Of a stretch of DNA of 64,000 nt, positions 48,801 through 60,590 are shown piece by piece. How positions within the stretch are numbered: the stretch's first letter is position 1; every line of letters begins with the position of its first letter. This DNA is from Gnetum montanum. Lineage: Eukaryota > Streptophyta > Gnetopsida > Gnetales > Gnetaceae. A program made the translations under genes and the position numbers. The notes beneath the pieces are model-generated. The model was given only the letters and a program-made list of their open reading frames with translations. It had not been told where the DNA came from and ran no database searches. The DNA lies in NCBI GenBank assembly GCA_015680685.1, contig MNCI01001451.1, positions 923,858 through 987,857 on the forward strand, given 5' to 3'.

Positions 48801-49454
48801 AGGAGTTGTTGGGACTGCACTGGTGGAGGAATGATGGAAGTGGACGCATCAGAGTGAATGTTATTGAGCACGGAGAAGATAGGAGTGGAATGGGGAACAG
48901 GTCCTTGAGTGTTTGTGGATGAAGAAGGAAACACATTTTCTTCTAGGAAAGGATGGAATAATGGGTTTGTGTGGGCATGGGGGCTAATGGTATGGTATGA
49001 TTCTCCATGTTCAGATTGGGCTGCAAAGTCATCTTCTTCATCTTGAGGCTCTATGGGAGGTAGTTGTAAGGCTTGACTTCTAGCCATAAGAAGCTGGGAT
49101 ATGAGTTTATGATGGTTTTCAGACAATGGGATTATGTCAAATGTAGAAGGGATGAAATCACGTCCTCCTTTGTGGATAAATTCATATTCTTGCTTAGCTT
49201 CCCTCTCTACATGATCAATGGGTAGGTTGGCTTGGATTTTAACATAGATAAAATTATACTGTTCCGGTGTAAGAGTTGCGTGAATCAGGCCTTTTCCCTA
49301 TAGCCTATGGAATTGGCATGTAGGGCCTTGAGGATTTATGTGTTCAATAATGGTTATGGATTCTATAACAGTCACAGGGTTTGAAGCTTCGGCCCCAAAG
49401 TCAGCAATCGGTAGTGTTACTAGGTTGATTTGGGAAGATTCCATGATAAACGTG
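45887..49454 (-). pseudogene. E2 gag-protease single frame
   Basis: A single reading frame of about 1190 codons runs from ATG 49454 (MESSQINLV) to TAG 45887 with no frameshift, interrupted by stops at 49298 (TAG), 48794 (TAA), 47267 (TGA), 47054 (TGA) and 46740-46745 (TGA-TAA). The largest piece (47267-48763) has the gag core (PQLTKYNGEGDPNAHLVTF, ALDWYRCLP, FVTRFKYN) and the Tat-type knuckle CEYHQRYGHGTDYC followed by LKQDIQRMID. A Pro-rich linker with a charged REHLEREKRECMERE helix follows, then the protease region, whose core is replaced by Ns (46250-46591). SPIHQEIHLPY beyond the gap matches the end of the E3 protease. Nothing past the protease resembles RT. It would provide capsid and protease only. 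Confidence 0.8.
46250..46591. other. Assembly gap, 342 Ns
   Basis: The gap falls in the protease core of E2. By comparison with E3, about 500 bp is expected between the flanking motifs (VMTS and SPIHQ), so the gap length may be wrong. Both edges carry the same tggtga/tcacca piece. Confidence 0.95.
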
Positions 49455-49631
49455 AATGGACTAGGGTATAGGAATGGAGTTGGATTGCAAGAAGTTGTAG
49501 CGTGGGGTGACACAAGCTCAATGTGGTCAACAAGGATGAGGAGACTCAAATGGGTAAGGTGGATGAGTTTTGACAGGTAGTGACGTTTTAACCAATAACA
49601 AGAAAGTGGCCCTCTTTCTAGCGCGAAAAAC

Positions 49632-52378
49632 TGTACTGACCTAAATCGTCGGTGTAAGGTTGGAAAGGAAATAGACACTGTGAGATCGTCGGGTAGCCAC
49701 AGCTGACCCTGCCTTCACCCGAGGGTAAGTTGAAAAAGTAAACGAAGGCAAAGTACCTTGGATGGTCTACATGTAAATCAACCAAGGACTTCCCCGAGTG
49801 TAAGCTATGGCTAGCGCTAGGGTTATCGTAAATGAGATGTAAACGAAATGCAAACAGCAATATGAAATGTAAACAGAGTGTACTGAATTATAAATAAAGC
49901 ATAAACCAAAGTAAATAATGTAAATGGAAGGCAATAATGAAACTGTATTGTATTGTTCAAATAGGAATATGCACCAGTCAAAGTGTAGTTGCACACGTGT
50001 GGATGGCAAGTCAAACACCTAGCCCTAGAATGATATGATGCGATGATGTGATGATCAAATGGGATGAATGTGAGAAATACTTGGAAGCTAATAATCAGGT
50101 TTGTCGAGCGCCCAAGGATTGCAAATTTTTTCTTTCTTCAGAGTTGCCAATCTCTCCAATTTTTTTGCCTCTTCCAATCTCTTCTTCTCCTACCAGTTTA
50201 TGTGAATTGATAGGGTATTTATAGGGTTGGGATAGGCTTGGGCAGTTGCATTCTTTGACCAGGTTCAATGTATCTGTGTTGGATAGTTGTGTACAAGTTG
50301 GATGTGTGCCGGATATTTGCCTTCTTTGACCAGATTCAATGTATTTGTGTTTGGATAGTTGTGTACGAGTTGGATGTGTGTTGGCAAGTTGCATTCTTTG
50401 ACCAGGTTCAATGTATTTTACAATTTATGGGTTATTCAAGCCCATGAAAGTACATTTAATTTAGACCATGAGGGCTTGACATGCCCACAAATGGGGATTT
50501 ATAATGAAATGTACAACAAGAGAAATTTGACTGCCCAACGTGACTTGCAGTGTGACCTTCAAAACTTGCAATTTTGAGCTGAAATCTAGAATTTCTGAAG
50601 GCTGGGACCCATAGTTATCAATAGTGGACCTTGAGGACAACTTGCACCCTTGAAATCAAGTCGTTTTGGCTCAATTTTGAGGCTCTAAAAGTTGGTGACG
50701 ATGATCCTTACGTTGTGCAACGTTTGAAAAAGTAACCCTAGCGTCACCAAGTCAAAATGGCACATTTGAGGCCCAAATCTTGATTTTCTAGAGGCTGGGA
50801 GCTGTTGGGGACCTTGGTGAAGGTCATGGGGGGTCCTTGTGCTTGATTTCGGCCTATTTTGACTCAATTTTAGGGCTCCAAAAGTTGGTGACGCTGATCC
50901 TTACGCTGTGCAACGTCTGAAAAAGTAACCAAAGTGTACTTAGCCAAAACCAAATATTTTGAACCTAAAACTTTTGATTCTAGATGCTGGAAGTTGTTGT
51001 AGTCGCTTGTGGGCCCCAAGGGGACCTTTCCTATTGAATCATGGGCCATCAGGGACTATTTTGGAGGCCTCCAAGTTTGGTCACGTTGTACTCATGTTGG
51101 GCAGCAACATGACTTAGCTTGATTCTTGTCTAAAAGTGCTAGGCCAAAATTAGTGGTGTTTCATTGGCCCCTCTTTGTTGATGTCTAGAGGAATCTACCT
51201 AAGGGATGTCGACAAAGAAATGCAAAACACCATGAGCAACAAAGAATCAAACATTAACCATCGGCCCTTGGCTGGGTGTCATCGCACCATTTTCAAAAGT
51301 ATATGGGATTGAGGGAATATGGTTCAAGATGCAAGGGAATCAGTTGTAACCAGGGAAGCTAGGAGGTTAAGGGCTATGATTGTTGTTGGGATTGTGGGAG
51401 AGGAATGCTCTCTTGTGCACAAGTCATGTCATTGGTCCTTGTTAACAGCTGGGTTTTCAGTAGACTCGGAACCAAGACATAGGAAGTACGTTCTTTGGAG
51501 AAATGGGACTCTTATAGAGTATTTGCGGGTCCCATTGTAAACAGCCAAAGCCACGCGATGATGTGCAACATGGTATCTTTGAGACACGAGTGTAACTTTT
51601 TTTTAAGACAACTACCTTCTTGCCTGGGGCTTGTATGAGAATAGCCAATAGTCTTTTCTTTATGATGTCAACGGGGTCATGAAGACCTTTTCTGTGCATT
51701 TTTCTCTTTGACCTTTTTTTTCTCTTTTTCTTATTTTTTTTTGGTTTTTTTGAAAGAGCTTGCTTTTTGTGCCATGCTTGTGTATGAGCACTTACATTTT
51801 GTATCATGTTCTATGTATTGTGTTTTGCATCGCAATTGCTTAGAGAGATACAGTATGCAACAGTGTATCAAGAGTTTTAAGATGAGTGGAATGTATCAAG
51901 GGGGATGTAATCAAATAGGATAAGGGAGCATGATGGGAAATAGGGAATGTATCAAGAGTTGGGAATGTACTTATGAACAGATTGATTAACCCAGTTGTGT
52001 GCATCAGGAAATACCTAATACCTTGTCATCATGATGAAGTACATCTATGCACGAATGCCTTAGAAGTGTCATCCTGCAAACACAACTCCAAGAAGACAAG
52101 AGAACGAGAAATGAAACAGTCAGCTAAACACTTTAAACAAGGAGATGGAGTCACCACATGCAATTTTCAAAGCAGATAGAATCATGTCCAACATTAGCCT
52201 CATTAAGGCCCATGAGATGAATTATGCAACAAGTGTTTGCGAAATATGAACAGCTGATTGCAGCGATACATCTTTTGAAATTTTGCTTGGTCGTCAATGA
52301 TGTCACCAGTTTATAATCTTAGCGGACTATTGTGGGTTAGTTTCACGTCATAACCCCTTGGACGGTGCTAGTTTAGCA
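49632..52378 (-). repeat. E2 5' LTR
   Basis: 2747 bp. It keeps the terminal tgtactgacc (LTR end, CA on the minus strand) that has become tatactaacc in the other copy. One extra minisatellite unit (52290-52318) distinguishes its U3 start. Confidence 0.85.
50213..50226 (-). promoter_or_regulatory. TATA box of the E2 5' LTR
   Basis: The minus strand reads CCCTATAAATACCC, a textbook plant TATA box. It places the transcript start near 50190 and gives a U3 of about 2.15 kb. The same sequence is kept in the 3' LTR at 42534-42547. Confidence 0.7.
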
Positions 52379-52382
52379 TCCA

Positions 52383-54600
52383 CTGGAACCAGTCCAGAAT
52401 TTCATCCAACATTAGAGCATGACCCTTAATGAAATCTGCGAGCCCATCATGAAGGCCCACTTGTTGGCCATCTTTAAGGGTGTAGTGAACGACTTTATTA
52501 AGTCTAAGCTTTATTATCTCGCTTCACGCACTCTTAGTTAGGCTTTCACCTAGACTAAGAGCATATAGGATGTGGCTGAGGCGAGCAAAGACCTAGCCTA
52601 TGTTGCATACAAGAACACCTTCATGAAGAAGGATAAGGGTAAGGCTACAATGGCCACAGTGGCTGCTTTGGTGAACGAGGCCAAACCCAAACCTAACAAC
52701 AACAGTAACAAGAACAACAAGAAATTGGTCACACCTATAGCTAACCTCGCACCTAAATAGGCCAATGCACCGCAACCTTCTACATTCACACCTGAGATAT
52801 CTACACCACCTAAACCAAAATTTGAGTGTAAAGATCGCTCAAAGCACACCCCATTACCTGTTAAGCCTTTAGATATTCTGAAGTAGTTACTGGCGGTAGG
52901 GTACATCCAACATAAGCGGATGTCGGGGGAGGGAGTCAGGAAACACCAGCGGTACTACGAACTTCTTAGGAATCCCTCTTTGGCCTTGCCCAATGAGCCC
53001 CCAGTTCCTAAGGGTTTCAAGCTAGAGCGGTTTTGTGACTACCATCAATAGTGTGGTGACGACACAAATTATTACATGGCACTGAAGGATGACATCCAAA
53101 GGATGATCGATCAGGGGAAACTGGTGCTAGAAGAAAGCAACCCAGTACGTCCCGAGAATCAATCCTTGCACGTTTACATGGATCCTTGCAATGCCAACAA
53201 CGTCGATTACATTATCAACATCATCGACGTTGATAGTAATCCTAGACCATCCCAGCAGTCATTTGTGGTCTGTGTGCCTCAACATAGCACACCAGTCCCA
53301 CCAATGGCTAATCAAACCTTGCAGTAACCTTTCATCCTTAGAGTCCCTCCCTGAGCATCTGCCCCTGCACCACCTATTAACAAAATTGTACCACCACAGT
53401 GTACACTAACATCGTTAGCTCTATTCGTTATCAGGGGGCCAAGACATTCAAGAACCCCCACCCCACATAAGGCAGCTTCATAGCCTTCTCATCCTAGGAA
53501 ATGAGAAGTGCGCTTCACAGGTGAGATGTCAAGGGAAAGTACCACCTAGGTACTTCCAAGCCTATGTCCTCACCCCCTGCATCGATGTCCTCATCGTTGA
53601 AAGATAACATTGGCACGCATGCATAGTCTTCGCCACCTTGTCCAAAAGGATCTGAACCCAGACCTGAAACTGTCCCTTCTTGGAAAATTCATCTTCTGGG
53701 AAAAATAGAAGAGGAGAAAGGCAGTAAAATAGAAAGTGGCCAGGACCTTTTGAGTGTCCTCACCCAGGTTAAGTAAGCTCTAAAACAGAAAAACACTATG
53801 CTTAGCCTATATGACGTAATCATGACATCTATCGCACATCGTGAGGCTTTGATATGCATGTTAACAATAGTTTTGGTTGATAAGAACATGCCAGTGGAAG
53901 AGAAGGCAATCCATTCGATCATGCTCGCTTCTGTGCCTGCAGAGCCAAAGCCATTCCAACTGATGTTTTACGATGATTCCATTAGGGAAGACCCTAAAAA
54001 GGGTTAGGTGACTATAGCACCTCTTTTCATCACAATTAGGATTGGCCAACATAAGATCCGAAGGGTACACATTGATGATGGAGCTACTAGAAATGTCATC
54101 CCTTTCCCTATTATGGATAAGCTAGGTTTGGTCGACTAGATCAGACCCACAACAATGTCATGCTTAAAGTCATTCAATGAGGCATGGGTTGTGGTGAAAG
54201 GCATGGTCCATATTAACTTCGTGGTAGGGGACCAGTTCCCCACAAACGCAACGTTCATCATGGTTGAAGAGATGTCCGGGTTTAACCTAATGTTGGGGAG
54301 GTCATGGTTAGTGCAACTTAGGGCTATCTCTTCACCCATTCATCAGGAGATCCATCTACCCTATGTAGGGAGGGAGGTGGTGATCCATGACGATGAGGTA
54401 GCAACACAGGCTATCAACAACATAGATATGGAGCAGGGCTCAGAGGTCATAACCTCTGAGAATGAAGTGCCTGTCTCTATAAATACTAATCGTTTGACAA
54501 GAGAATTGGCTCAGCATGCTGGTTCAGAAAATGAAAACGCACGGGCTAAGTTGCCCTTCTAAGTGGAGGACAATGATATAGATGAAGGCTATGGCAAAGC
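52383..54600 (+). pseudogene. E3: gag-protease fragment
   Basis: The plus frame starts in mid-gag (LEPVQNFIQ, matching LESTQKFIQ of E2). It has an Asn/Lys-rich stretch (52680-52730), PPVPKGFKLERFCDYHQ, TAG, CGDDTNYY and LKDDIQRMID (the decayed knuckle, 53000-53110), a Pro-rich linker, then the protease at 53800-54560: FITIRIGQHKIRRVHIDDGA (active site D-D-G instead of D-S-G), GFNLMLGRSWL and SPIHQEIHLPY. It ends near 54600. Its 5' half of gag and 5' LTR are missing: the left edge abuts the E2 LTR. It serves as the reference for what the N gap hides in E2. Confidence 0.8.
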
Positions 54601-54769
54601 GCCTTAGCCTTACGCCTTGCCCAATCCACGATGGGTCAAGAAGTAGTTACGCATAGCATAGCAACCCCACTGTTTCTTGCCTAGTTTCCATCCTTTGTAA
54701 ATTTATCGCCCTTTTTTTTGCATCCATCCATCTACGTTAGGTACTAATTAGCCATCTTCTAAATCATTA

Positions 54770-55010
54770 GCGTATCATTTTGGTACCATGCCATGGCCTG
54801 AAATGGCCTAAAACTACGGTACTAGGCCATGGCCCGAAATGGCCTATAACTATGCATCACGCCATGGCCCGAAATGGCCTAAAACTACGCTATCATACCA
54901 TGGCCTGAAATGGCCTAAAACTATGCTACCATCCCAAGGCCCGAAATGGCCTAAAACTACGCTACCATACCATGGCTCGAAATGGCCTAAAACTAAAACA
55001 TCAAAATCAA
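54770..55010 (+). repeat. Tat minisatellite array, E3
   Basis: Six or seven units of about 37 bp, ccatggcccgaaatggccta followed by aaactacg. The core GGCCCGAAATGGCCTAAAAC aligns with GGTCTGCTAGGACCTTAAAC of the E1 array. Confidence 0.85.
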
Positions 55011-55265
55011 AAAGTTAACATAAAATTGATCACATAGACAATGCATAAGCCAACATAGAACCAATTCCTTTTCCAAATTTCTCCTTTTTCATTCAAAACT
55101 TTTGTCACTTAAACAATGTTTTCAATAGTTTTGCAAAAAATTCAAAATTTCAAAAACCCCATGCTGTCATGGATTGTCGTCACCCGCATCATCTTCGCCC
55201 GCATCGTTTACTCCCACATCATTCCCTTCTGCATCGCCTTCCTCTATACTACCTGTTACTGCCTC

Positions 55266-55271
55266 TTTATT
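55266..55271 (-). terminator. Polyadenylation signal of the antisense unit
   Basis: AATAAA on the minus strand about 100 bp beyond the last stop (55372-55374). Confidence 0.4.
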
Positions 55272-55371
55272 TCCATCCTCTGTGGGCCCTGCGCCCTCAT
55301 TTGGAATCTACATTGTAAAAGTGAAGTAGTTAGCTAGAGCAACACACGAAAGCTAGAATAGAGCATAAGCC

Positions 55372-58300
55372 TTAACATAGCAGAAAGTGACTAAACCACA
55401 ATGGCCCTGCTTCTGTCTCGAAGGGTATACGATCCAAATCGAGCCCGAGGTGGTGCCAGACCTCCTCCTCCGTGATATTTGCCCAATGCCTATTGCTTGA
55501 TTTAGCTTCTGTAGAAACTTTCTCCTTTTTGACAGTCATCCATCTCGGTGGTCCTGGAGAAAAGAAGGTAGTAGCAGTTACACCTGTGGGAAGGTCCACT
55601 TCCCATTTAGGAGATTCACTGACCGTTACTTGCTCCATGAACTTGTTATAAGACTCAATAGCACCAATGGAATTCAGAAATGCTTTATAGGTAAACACCT
55701 TGACTGAAGCATCCCGGTATAGTTTACGATAGGTGGCACATTCTAGTTTATACATATGTTTATGGTTCTTCTAGGATTGCCCCCATTCGTAAACTCTGGT
55801 GCTATAGTCTTTCTAGTCCTAGTTCTTCTAAGCTAACAGGTCCATCTGCATCTGCTGTTCTATGATTTCTTGAGTGGCCTTGTTGTTGTGCTGCACGATT
55901 GTCTAATATCTAGCATAATCTATTATAGTCGTGTGCCAATTGCCATCATTAGTATCATGGGCCATGAGGAATTCATTCTTGGATTTGAGGTCTCCCACTT
56001 TGGTGCTCAGTACAACCTTCTCTTTCTTAGTTCTTTGAACCCATTTCCATAAGTCCTCATTGACATGCCTACACTCCCACAAGGAGCGTGCCAAGTCCAA
56101 AGAGAATTTTCTAGCCTCGTCATATATGCGATGAGGCACCTCGGCCACTTCGAGCAGGAATGTAGGCACGACACTAACTTGCAATGCCTGTTTCGGGTCC
56201 TATTTGAGTCGAGAGGCTATAACCACACAAAGAGCGCATTAGTCACATCAACATAGCAAAGTTAGTAGCTTAAGACATCTAGCGTAGAAACTTTAAAAAG
56301 CCTAGCGTAGCTACTTTACTTACCCACTTCAATATTGACCTACCTGAGATGGCTGATCATATCATTGACGACTCCTTGCATAAATGTAAGTTTGTTAGGG
56401 GTCTCGGCCCATGGTTCCAGGCGAGCAAGGGGAGGTCCTACATCATTGAAAATGGTGTCTGTTATGTAAACAAACACATCAATAATGACTAAGGTGGACT
56501 GTAATAAAGCTGTGAGTAATGTAAATGACAGTGTAAAGGATCCTACCTAATAAACCCTTAGGGGTAATAACGGGGGGATCACCCATCGACATATCATCGA
56601 ATATATTGTCAAACTCACTAGTGTCTAATTACAGTTCCCCTCCTTTCTGGCTCAAAGCTATGGTAGCACCCTTGGCATTTGTTCGCTCACCCGATGCTGA
56701 ACTGCGTTCAGTAGAGGAACCTTCAACAGAAGTCCCTTTTCAATCGATGTGAGCTTCCTCTTTATTTACTAGCACCTTTCTTTTCAAGGTACCAGCATCC
56801 TCCTCATCCATAGGAGACTCCTCTTCATCTCCAAAAATGTCCTCCTCATCAGTAAGAGGATTTTCCTTGATGACAGGAGCCCTTTCCTTAATGACAAGAG
56901 CTCCTTCCCTATTGACAGGGGCCCTTTCTACTATGACTGGGCCCTTTGCATCTTTATTTTCTACCCCTGTCTTGGGGATCGACACCTCTTCTTCACCTTC
57001 TTCTTCTTCTTCATCTTCCTCTAGCAGGAAAAAAAACATATTCGCATTGTAGCTTAAACCACGTTAGCTAAAGTAGGTGCTACGCTATGCTACGCTATCT
57101 AGCGTAGCACATCATAGCAAGTATTTAGATCAAAAATGAAGAGACAAGCACAAATAAGAGCATTTACTGATGGGAGGCTATGTCTTGCATAGCTTAAACC
57201 GTAGTGATGGTCCCCCTTCCTTGACCATATGGGAAAGCTCTTCGTCTGGAGGAGGCCTCTTTCACCGCAACTTAGTGGCCACTTTCTCATCGATGAGACG
57301 TTTCCCCCATGATACACTACCTATAACAGTAGGGGGCACCTCTCCCACACTATCATGGCCACGGAAGTTGCAGGCCACTCAATCCTTAGTCATCATAGAA
57401 AATGACTCCCCAATAGCTTTTGGGGGATCTTGGGCTTGGCAGGTCTGGAGGATTTGGTAGATCCATGGTTTGGAAATCTAGTTGCAACCTGGCATAACCC
57501 AGACTTCTTCCTCACAGACTACCAAAAGCTCCATAAAATGCTGCAAGCAGGCTATGTAAAAGGCATAGTGCACATTGAAACGAGACTCCTAATTCTTATG
57601 AAGCACAATGATTTCAGTTTGCAAGCCTTTACATAGATGCCTAGCCCAGTTGTAGCGGGCCCCCTCTTCCATGACCTCCCACATCATCTAAGCTTACTCA
57701 ATCCCAATGATCTTTCCTTGGGAAAGTAGCTAGGGAAAGCATGGGCACAGAAGATGGGATAAACCTCTTTGACAACTCTTGGCTTGACCTTCTCCATGGG
57801 GATCCCCTTTTGCGCCTTTGCAACCCCTAGCAACTCCTCAATGTCCTCCTTTTGACAGTTCACCTCTTTCTTGGTCTTTGACCCTATAAGGATACCATCA
57901 ATAGGGACATCGAAAAGGTCCATGAATAGTTGGTCATTAATTTCAAGAACCACCCACATATTGTGTATACATGTGTGGAAGTGGTCTACCTTCTTGGAAA
58001 ATGAGTTCACTAGGGCAAGCATCTCAGCGGTAAGGACGCTTAGGTTTGGGGCCAGGAATAAATCCATGAGCCCAGCATCTTGAAGGTGCTTGATCAGGGA
58101 TTTCAAGGCCGCGCTACATATCCAACGTTGGCTCTCATCTACCTCTTCATACCTGAAGTAGATGTTGGCCTCCTAGTTCCCAGAAGTAATTACCGTCACC
58201 TCCTGGGACTTCTTCGCCCCTATAGCAGTTTGCACAAAAACACCAAAACACAAAAAAAACAAAGATCAAAAGCAAAAAAGCCAAAAACATATTAGGCAAC

Positions 58301-59591
58301 GCATAAGTAGCAAAAAAAAAAACAGTGATGACACTTGAGCAGGTAGTAACTTACTATTTAGCTTACCAGGTTTAAATGGTGACGGGAATGGTGGAAGATC
58401 AACCAAGACATCTTTAGCGACGATCAGCTTAAAGGGTGACCATCCCTCATCTAACCAACTAGACTCGTATCTGTTGTAGAGTTTGGGATATCGGGTTGGG
58501 TAGGTTTTGTACTCAACCCCGCATTAGCCTATCACACTTGCGCACATATTCTCAGTGGAAGAAAACTCCCGTAGCACCATTTGTGCTATGGTCAACACAT
58601 CTGTATCGTCGTGAAGTCCATTCTCGTTGATGAAAAACCTGGTAATAAAAACACATTGTTAACATTTGGCTAACGTAGCGGAACATGGTTACAAAACTCA
58701 CCCGCCAGCACTGTAAATGGTTCCTGGTGGGTTTTGGAAGCACATTCCCATGTGATGCGTAATAAACAAGGTGTTGTAGGAATGGTAGCAATTATACTTA
58801 GGCATCTCCCAGATCCAAGCCAAACACCTCAAATTTCTAAGGCACTGATTGGGTCCCTCTCCTTGCTTGCTGCTAATTGCTCCATCCATCAAGAATCTCA
58901 GGATACCCTAATTTGCCCCAGGCAACACGGTTTTTGTTATGGCAGCTGCTACCTCCTTTGCCAGATGTGACCAAATAATCACACTGAAGCGTTGGAGGAG
59001 AAATTGCAGGAACTACTATGCTCCCTCCCGGAACTAGACTACCTACTTCCCCACACGTGTATGGTTTGGAGGATCATTTGCCATTGGTTTGCTCATGTAG
59101 CACAGGGCCATCACAATTTCTAGGACAATTAAGATTGGCCTTAGCGCTACCCTACATAGCACAATAGCAAATGTTAGCACCATGTCAAGTGGCTCAAATC
59201 AACCAAGCCAAGTGGCTCAAATCATCCAAGCCTCTACGGTAATGATAGCCACAACGATGGTGGTCTAGGTGACCTTGCATGCAACCTTAGCATAGCGTCT
59301 GTACGTCTACCACAACCGAAACAGCAACAGCGATGGTGTAAGGGCCAAAACAATGATAATGTGATGATGGGAAAAAACACAGATGGCTGAACAAAATCGC
59401 AAAAACAAAAACAAGAAAAGAAAAAACAAATAACAAAGGCGTAAAAAAAATAGAGGAAGCATAGTGGCCTACCGGGTCAACGGTGTCTCCTCTTGCATTG
59501 TGATGTGCACCTACGACACATGTCCTAGGGTTTCCTTTACTTCTTTGACCTTGGCGAGCATTGGGTTTTTGCGTTCTTTTCTAGGAGCCAT
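55372..59591 (-). CDS. Antisense spliced transcription unit inside the Tat mosaic (unknown product)
   Basis: Seven minus-strand exons can be read: 59591-59473, 59151-58702, 58638-58367, 58219-57168, 57020-56547, 56458-56344, 56216-55372. Donors are GTAGGC, GTGAGT, GTAAGC, GTAAAT, GTAGGA and GTAGGT; acceptors include TTTTTTTTCCTGCTAG. Joining exons 1-2-3-4, 4-5 and 5-6 keeps the frame; 6-7 is off by one. The start is MAPRKERKNP. Exon 4 (57684-58106 intact) resembles the plant transposon-associated domain (LIKHLQDAGLMDLF, then NDQLFMDLFDVPIDG), exon 5 is acidic with repeated ERAPV/KEN units, and exon 7 is charged and helical. By hand I count about 16 TAG, 2 TAA and 3 TGA in frame and one shift near 57690, so this copy is not translatable as it stands. 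Antisense ORFs are known in some Tat elements; this many introns would be unusual. Confidence 0.55.
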
Positions 59592-59726
59592 CGTCTTACT
59601 TGTCGACTCTTCCTTTGTTGCTACATCGAACGGCCTCGCTCTTCATTAACACAATCGCTCTACGCTCCAAATGTAGGCTCTATGTTGTTACGGTGAAAAT
59701 GACGAGTTTACCAAGGGTTAATCCCC

Positions 59727-59733
59727 ATATATA
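59727..59733 (-). promoter_or_regulatory. TATA box of the antisense unit
   Basis: The minus strand reads GGCTATATATGGGG about 140 bp upstream of the first ATG at 59591. Confidence 0.5.
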
Positions 59734-59899
59734 GCCATGATGATGAAAGGGAAACTTTTCATTCTCTCTCTTCATTTAATGTGGAGTATTTCATGGAGCG
59801 TAGCATGACTGCCACGGCGTAGCAACACTGTTCGCATTAAGGTAAGTGGGCCTGAGTGAAAGGCCTTAACACACTTCAAAATAGCCATTTTCCTTCACA

Positions 59900-60180
59900 A
59901 AAATATCTCGTTAGCAGTCCGCAAAGGCCCTTAAACTAGCGCCTTCCAGATTTTGCATCTTAACGGTCCAAAAAGACCTCAAACTAGTATGTTCACAACA
60001 TACCTTGTTAGTGGTCCGCAAAGAGCTTAAACTAGCAGTTTTGACGTTTTACCTGTTCGCAGTTCGCAATGACATTAAACTAGCAGTTCTGCATTTTTTA
60101 CATCAGCATTTTTGCACTTTTACATTAGCAGTTTCACATTTCTACATCTTAACCATCAGCCACGACCTTAAACTGGCAAA
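59900..60180 (+). repeat. Tat minisatellite array, right of the antisense unit
   Basis: Units such as GTCCGCAAAGAGCTTAAAC and TCGCAATGACATTAAACTAG, same sense as in E1. Together with 54770-55010 it brackets the antisense unit. Confidence 0.75.
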
Positions 60181-60315
60181 TTTTAAACCTTATATCATAC
60201 TTCATACTTACGTCTACAGTTTGCATGTCATTGCTATTTTGCAAATGCTCACTACACACGGTTACTACATATAGGTACCTCTTAACCAAACTTTCATCTC
60301 ATTTTGGTAGGTTGA

Positions 60316-60590
60316 GTGAGAATGGAAATCCATCATGATTTCTCTTCACCTTTAACTTTAATAGGTCCACATGGTGAACTCGCAAGCCAACTAAACCCAG
60401 AACTAATAGATTGGGAATCATCCATAGTTAGCACTATAGCATCCTTAAAGGCATCTTTAGACTGGCCTGGGCATATGGTCCAAGCCCTAGATTTAGAGGC
60501 TGGGGATGTAACTGAGGACCCTCTCATCGAAACGCCTGTGACCACATCCAAGGGGAAAGTAAAAATGTTAAAACTTAGTTCCCTCTTAGA
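60316..60590 (+). pseudogene. E4: probable gag N-terminus
   Basis: A plus frame opens MRMEIHHDFSSPLTLIG and runs in frame to 60687, but after about 60590 it overlaps, in another frame, with RT motifs. The opening resembles the start of E2 gag (MESSQINLVTLPI) in length and composition. If so, an internal deletion has joined the gag start directly to the middle of RT. Confidence 0.4.

Larger units (their letters stand above)
41925..52378 (-). mobile_element. E2: large non-autonomous Tat-related element (gag-protease only)
   Basis: Direct repeats of 2756 bp (41925-44680) and 2747 bp (49632-52378) flank a 4.95-kb interior. On the minus strand the LTR starts TGCTAAACT and ends GGTCAGTACA. The interior holds one long gag-protease frame (49454-45887) and two minisatellite arrays, but no RT, RNase H or integrase, so it is of the terminal-repeat-with-gag kind. 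A TATA box lies in each LTR. No target duplication is present: atggc on the left against tccac on the right. The left flank is LTR-like, while the right flank is the middle of another element's gag, so at least one end has been rearranged. The LTR copies differ mainly by small indels and transitions. Confidence 0.8.

Noticed and set aside
59464-59649. 61-codon plus frame
   Set aside because: It is the shadow of exon 1 of the antisense unit.
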